A DNA stretch of 64,000 bases from Planotetraspora sp. A-T 1434 (GTDB taxonomy: Bacteria > Actinomycetota > Actinomycetes > Streptosporangiales > Streptosporangiaceae): positions 1 through 64,000 of the forward strand of contig NZ_JAOEGB010000035.1 in NCBI RefSeq assembly GCF_025420585.1, in the 5' to 3' direction. Numbering within the stretch: the stretch's first letter is position 1; every line of letters starts with the position of its first letter. The notes below the pieces were generated by a model that saw only the letters and a list, made by a program, of their open reading frames with translations, made no database searches and was not told the origin of the DNA. A program made the translations under genes and the position numbers. Below, piece after piece: positions 61,652 through 64,000 of the stretch.

Positions 61652-61721
61652 CAAGGGCGGCGCTGCGCGCCGCCTCGCGGCCCTGCGCCCGCTCGGCGGC
61701 CGGGCATGCGGCCTGGGGGCC
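61652..61721. repeat. module B repeat (right copy, inverted)
   Basis: Inverted copy of 5626-5695 with one mismatch, here directly joined to module A. Confidence 0.8.
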
Positions 61722-61825
61722 GGCCACCGGGTCCAGGTCGTTCGTCCAGTTGGGCGCTCCACCTGGACCCGGTGGCCTTGGCCCGCTTCCCCTTCGGGCG
61801 GGTCGACGGCAGACGGGGTGATCAG
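61720..61825. repeat. module A repeat (right copy, inverted)
   Basis: Inverted copy of 4640-4747, with the same 17-bp palindrome arms (61722-61738 with 61761-61777). No gene is supported between 61274 and 62063. Confidence 0.8.
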
Positions 61826-61884
61826 GCAGGCCGAAGCGTGCGCGCCGCGCGGGTCAGGGCAGGTCACGGGCTGATCGTCGTGCA

Positions 61885-61991
61885 ATTAGCCAGGTGACGA
61901 GGGGGGCAATCACGGTCACTCGTGACCGATCCCAAGCGCGGGTCAGCGCTCCTACAGACCGTAATCCATACAATTCCCAAGCTGGCAGCGC
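61885..61991. repeat. inverted copy of the att copy 3 flank
   Basis: Reverse complement aligns with 3939-4044, including the last 18 or so bases of the tRNA-Gly core (TTCCCAAGCTGGCAGCGC, one change). The rest of the tRNA core is absent. Confidence 0.8.
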
Positions 61992-62063
61992 ATGGACCAC
62001 AGGTGAAGATGTCGGTGCCCTCTGCGATGATCCCGCGATACGCCCCAACGAAAGGCACATGGG

Positions 62064-62624
62064 ATGAGCGGCGCGACGGCGGAAACCTATGAGTGGCTCT
62101 ACCGGGAGTTCACTGATGGCACCCATGAAACGTGGCTCTTCACCACCTTCGTACGGGACCTGTCCCCTCAAGAGGCTCTGCGGCGGATCGGTGTCGTCCC
62201 TAGGCCGCTGAGCGACTCCGGATTCGGCATCGCGGCCTACGCGGCTGACGGCGGAACCGTTTTGATCGAATGCGGCTGGGCGGGGATCATCTACGACATG
62301 GCTGGCCCGCTGTCCGTGGGCACGTCCGCAGCCGCAGTTTTCGCCACCATCAAGAACGAAGACTTCGCCTACTGCGTCAATGATCAGTTGGTGACCACGT
62401 TCAGCCTGTACTCCTATTCCCTTCGGGAAGGCTTTGACCCTGACCGGCTCCAGAGCGATGTTGAGGACCTTGGCATGAACATCGACGGTGATCAGTTTGG
62501 ATTTCCCGAGGACCCCATCCCCCGCGCTCTCGCCCTTGCCGAACGCGCCACGGGAGTCCACTTGTCTTCCGCCCGTTACGCCGGTCCCGCTCTGATGGGA
62601 CCCACCGACCACCTTGCCCCCTAG
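62064..62624 (+). CDS. DUF6461-like protein
   Basis: 186 residues. EWLYREFTDGTHETWLFTTF, RDLSPQEALRRIGVVPRPLS, then EDFAYCVNDQLVTTFSLYS and FDPDRLQSDVEDLGM match the recalled DUF6461 pattern; members occur singly in actinomycete accessory DNA and near polymorphic toxins. Function unknown. GAAAGG precedes the ATG. It is the only gene between two inverted att-flank copies (61885-61991, 62648-62791). Confidence 0.7.
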   Translation: MSGATAETYEWLYREFTDGTHETWLFTTFVRDLSPQEALRRIGVVPRPLSDSGFGIAAYAADGGTVLIECGWAGIIYDMAGPLSVGTSAAAVFATIKNEDFAYCVNDQLVTTFSLYSYSLREGFDPDRLQSDVEDLGMNIDGDQFGFPEDPIPRALALAERATGVHLSSARYAGPALMGPTDHLAP

Positions 62625-62647
62625 TGGTGATAAGGAAGAGGTCAGAG

Positions 62648-62791
62648 CCATGATCACGTCCCAGATGCGTGCCAGAACGGACGGCGATCAGCGGTGAATC
62701 AGGGAGACTCACGGTCACTCGGCCCACACTGACCTGCACCCCTGTTTTCCCAGCTCAGCACGGCAAGATCAGTAGCCTATTCCCACGCTGA
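62648..62791. repeat. inverted copy of the att copy 2 flank
   Basis: Reverse complement aligns with 3139-3280 at high identity through GGGAATAGGCTACTGATC, the GAGCTGGGAAAA block, GTGACCGTGAGTC and the TCTGGCACG pair. Beyond 62791 the tRNA-Gly sequence is not continued. Confidence 0.85.
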
Positions 62792-62844
62792 TAGTTGGGA
62801 TTGTAATGGTTGTCGAACCATCACGGGGGGCATGTGACGCGCGG

Positions 62845-63237
62845 TCAATCCCCGTAACAGTGCAACATCAAATCGGGCTCTGCGCGCCAGCTCATCAACA
62901 GTTTCCGCATGGCTGCCACTAACTCACGCTGTGCGTCATCGCTGGCAACTTCCTCCAGGCGATCGATATCAGCCTCAAGCTGAGGTATGTCTCGGCGATC
63001 GAGAACAGCGTCCGACCACGGGTCGAGCTGCCCGAGAATCGGCAGCCTGCTGCCCCCGGCATTGTTAACCAGCAGCAGTAGTGTCTCCACTTCCACGTCC
63101 AGCACCCAACCTCGCTGCTGCGCTGTCCTCCACTTCTCGACGTCGGCACGGCCGTGCTCACGACGCTGCACACGAGTAGCCCGGCGCGGGATCTTCGGAC
63201 GAGGCTGCGGAGGACGCAACATCAACAGCAGTCCCAT
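62845..63237 (-). CDS. hypothetical protein, accessory
   Basis: 130 residues. Basic start (RPKIPRRATRVQRREHG) and a conserved-looking core: WRTAQQRGWVLDVEVETLLL, VNNAGGSRLPILGQLDPWSD, ending DLMLHCYGD. Similar single genes are recalled in actinomycetes as hypothetical. TACTGT 7 nt before ATG 63237 (leaderless). Confidence 0.65.
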   Translation of the reverse strand: MGLLLMLRPPQPRPKIPRRATRVQRREHGRADVEKWRTAQQRGWVLDVEVETLLLLVNNAGGSRLPILGQLDPWSDAVLDRRDIPQLEADIDRLEEVASDDAQRELVAAMRKLLMSWRAEPDLMLHCYGD

Positions 63238-63759
63238 GCCGGTGACAGTACTGGCTCTGGTGCATGAACTTCACTGGCCGGCGCGCGTGCCCGTTCCGTG
63301 CCCGATGGAGCGGTGATCAAGGGGGAACAGCGAGGACTCAGGGGGACTGCGATCAGTCGCCCCAGCAGCAAAGACGCAGGCGGATCATGATCGGCTTACG
63401 TGTTTGCAAGCAGGCGTTCGGAGGCCGTTTGGGGAGCCACCTTGGGAGCCACTCGGACGTCCGGGCGGCCCCTCGAAGAGATTCCTATCTGCCACGCTGT
63501 CAAGGGTGAAAGATCGTACCAACTATGCAGGGCATGCCTTTTTTCCGGCACAATGGAATCAAGCTCGCATACTTTCCAATAAGTGGATAAGCGTAATAAG
63601 AAGGATGAAAGGTGTGCGAGTCGGAACTATTACCGCTAGTGCGGTGTCCAGCAACGTTCACGGCTCTAACGGCCCTCGCCTAACAAGGTCGGCGAACACG
63701 CCGATCTGGCAAGATTCATGGGTCAGCACACTAGGTCACGATGGGACGATGAGGCGGGT
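63238..63759. other. intergenic, no supported gene
   Basis: Contains the GGGAGCCAC pair (63432-63452), then an AT-richer stretch to about 63720. No recognisable protein on either strand. Confidence 0.5.
63432..63452. repeat. GGGAGCCAC direct repeat, possible arm site
   Basis: Two copies with a 12-bp period, matching the pair at 61557-61579. Confidence 0.5.
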
Positions 63760-64000
63760 ATGAGCAGATCATCTGACACGGTCATTGGCGTGCATGAGTC
63801 CTTAGCCGATCAGATGGCTCGGGTCGTCGAGCCCCTTCTCACGATTCAAGGGCTCACCGAAACAGACATCGAGTCCTACGACCTCAACCAGCTCCACGAC
63901 GCCCTCGAGCGGCTCAACGACGCCATTGCCCATCCTGAGCAGTTTGGTTCACTGAAGGTGACGGCGGAGGCTGGGGTGATCATGGCCAGAACGCAGGCTG
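63760..64000 (+). CDS. hypothetical protein, cut by the window edge
   Basis: 80 codons open to the end: MSRSSDTVIGVHESLADQMA, LTETDIESYDLNQLHDALER and onwards. Acidic and helical. No family recognised from this part. GAGG precedes the ATG. Confidence 0.55.
   Translation, partial: MSRSSDTVIGVHESLADQMARVVEPLLTIQGLTETDIESYDLNQLHDALERLNDAIAHPEQFGSLKVTAEAGVIMARTQA

Noticed and set aside
62785-62830. tRNA-like T-arm near the right att flank (GGTTCGACAACC)
   Set aside because: No acceptor or anticodon arms can be built around it.

Overview
The window is high-GC actinobacterial DNA. Two mycothiol genes (mshA, mshD), GlnR, CarD, SenX3-RegX3, MurT-GatD, a bifunctional dCTP deaminase/dUTPase and many leaderless-looking starts (a TANNNT hexamer 6-8 nt before the start codon) fit a filamentous actinomycete, most likely Streptosporangiales; no rRNA or species marker is present. 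Several blocks keep the gene order known from Mycobacterium tuberculosis: mshD-glnR-thiX-cysA2-sseC; XRE-hbhA-DUF2516; mshA-ybjN-gpmA-senX3-regX3; lpqE-carD-ispF-cysS-rlmB.

Left edge (1-6.86 kb) is an integration hot spot. An intact tRNA-Gly(CCC) at 6783-6856 is preceded by three more copies of its 3' 44 bp (1736, 3106, 3913). Between them lie one to three small cargo genes each, two decayed tyrosine integrases, and pairs of 11-bp direct repeats that look like integrase arm sites. A decayed lnt fragment lies at the very edge.

6.9-18.2 kb is core: dcd, a DUF47-Pit phosphate transporter, mshD, a secreted 5'-nucleotidase, glnR, an ECF sigma/anti-sigma pair, and a sulfur operon (thioredoxin, a 27-codon Cys leader peptide with a hairpin over the next ribosome site, DUF4395, CysA2-type sulfurtransferase, DUF1416). 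18.2-20.3 kb is accessory: vapBC with a palindromic operator, an AT-richer stretch, an orphan secreted protein and a 166-bp MITE-like element.

20.3-29.7 kb holds the best candidate for an undescribed system: a polytopic membrane protein, three translationally coupled single-pass proteins with exported domains, a membrane-anchored coupling-protein (VirD4/TraG)-like protein without a Walker A motif, and a 1126-residue HerA/VirB4-type ATPase with intact Walker motifs. It ends in a 52-bp tandem repeat array.

29.9-60.2 kb is mostly core: murT-gatD, DsrE, nitrobindin-like FABP, Fur, YgfZ, Dtd, asparaginase, DUF2207 protein, CorA, an AA10 LPMO, signal peptidase, HbhA-like cluster, BlaI/M56 pair, macrodomain, mshA to regX3, lpqE-carD-ispF, DUF2637 protein, cysS-rlmB and tRNA-Thr(UGU).

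Right edge (60.3-64 kb) is a second island. A 3' fragment of tRNA-Thr at 61432 closes a 1.2-kb islet carrying an AbiEii-like toxin pair. Beyond it lie inverted copies of four repeat blocks from the left island, two of which flank a different single cargo gene (DUF6461-like). The two islands therefore share mobile parts although 55 kb of core genes separate them.
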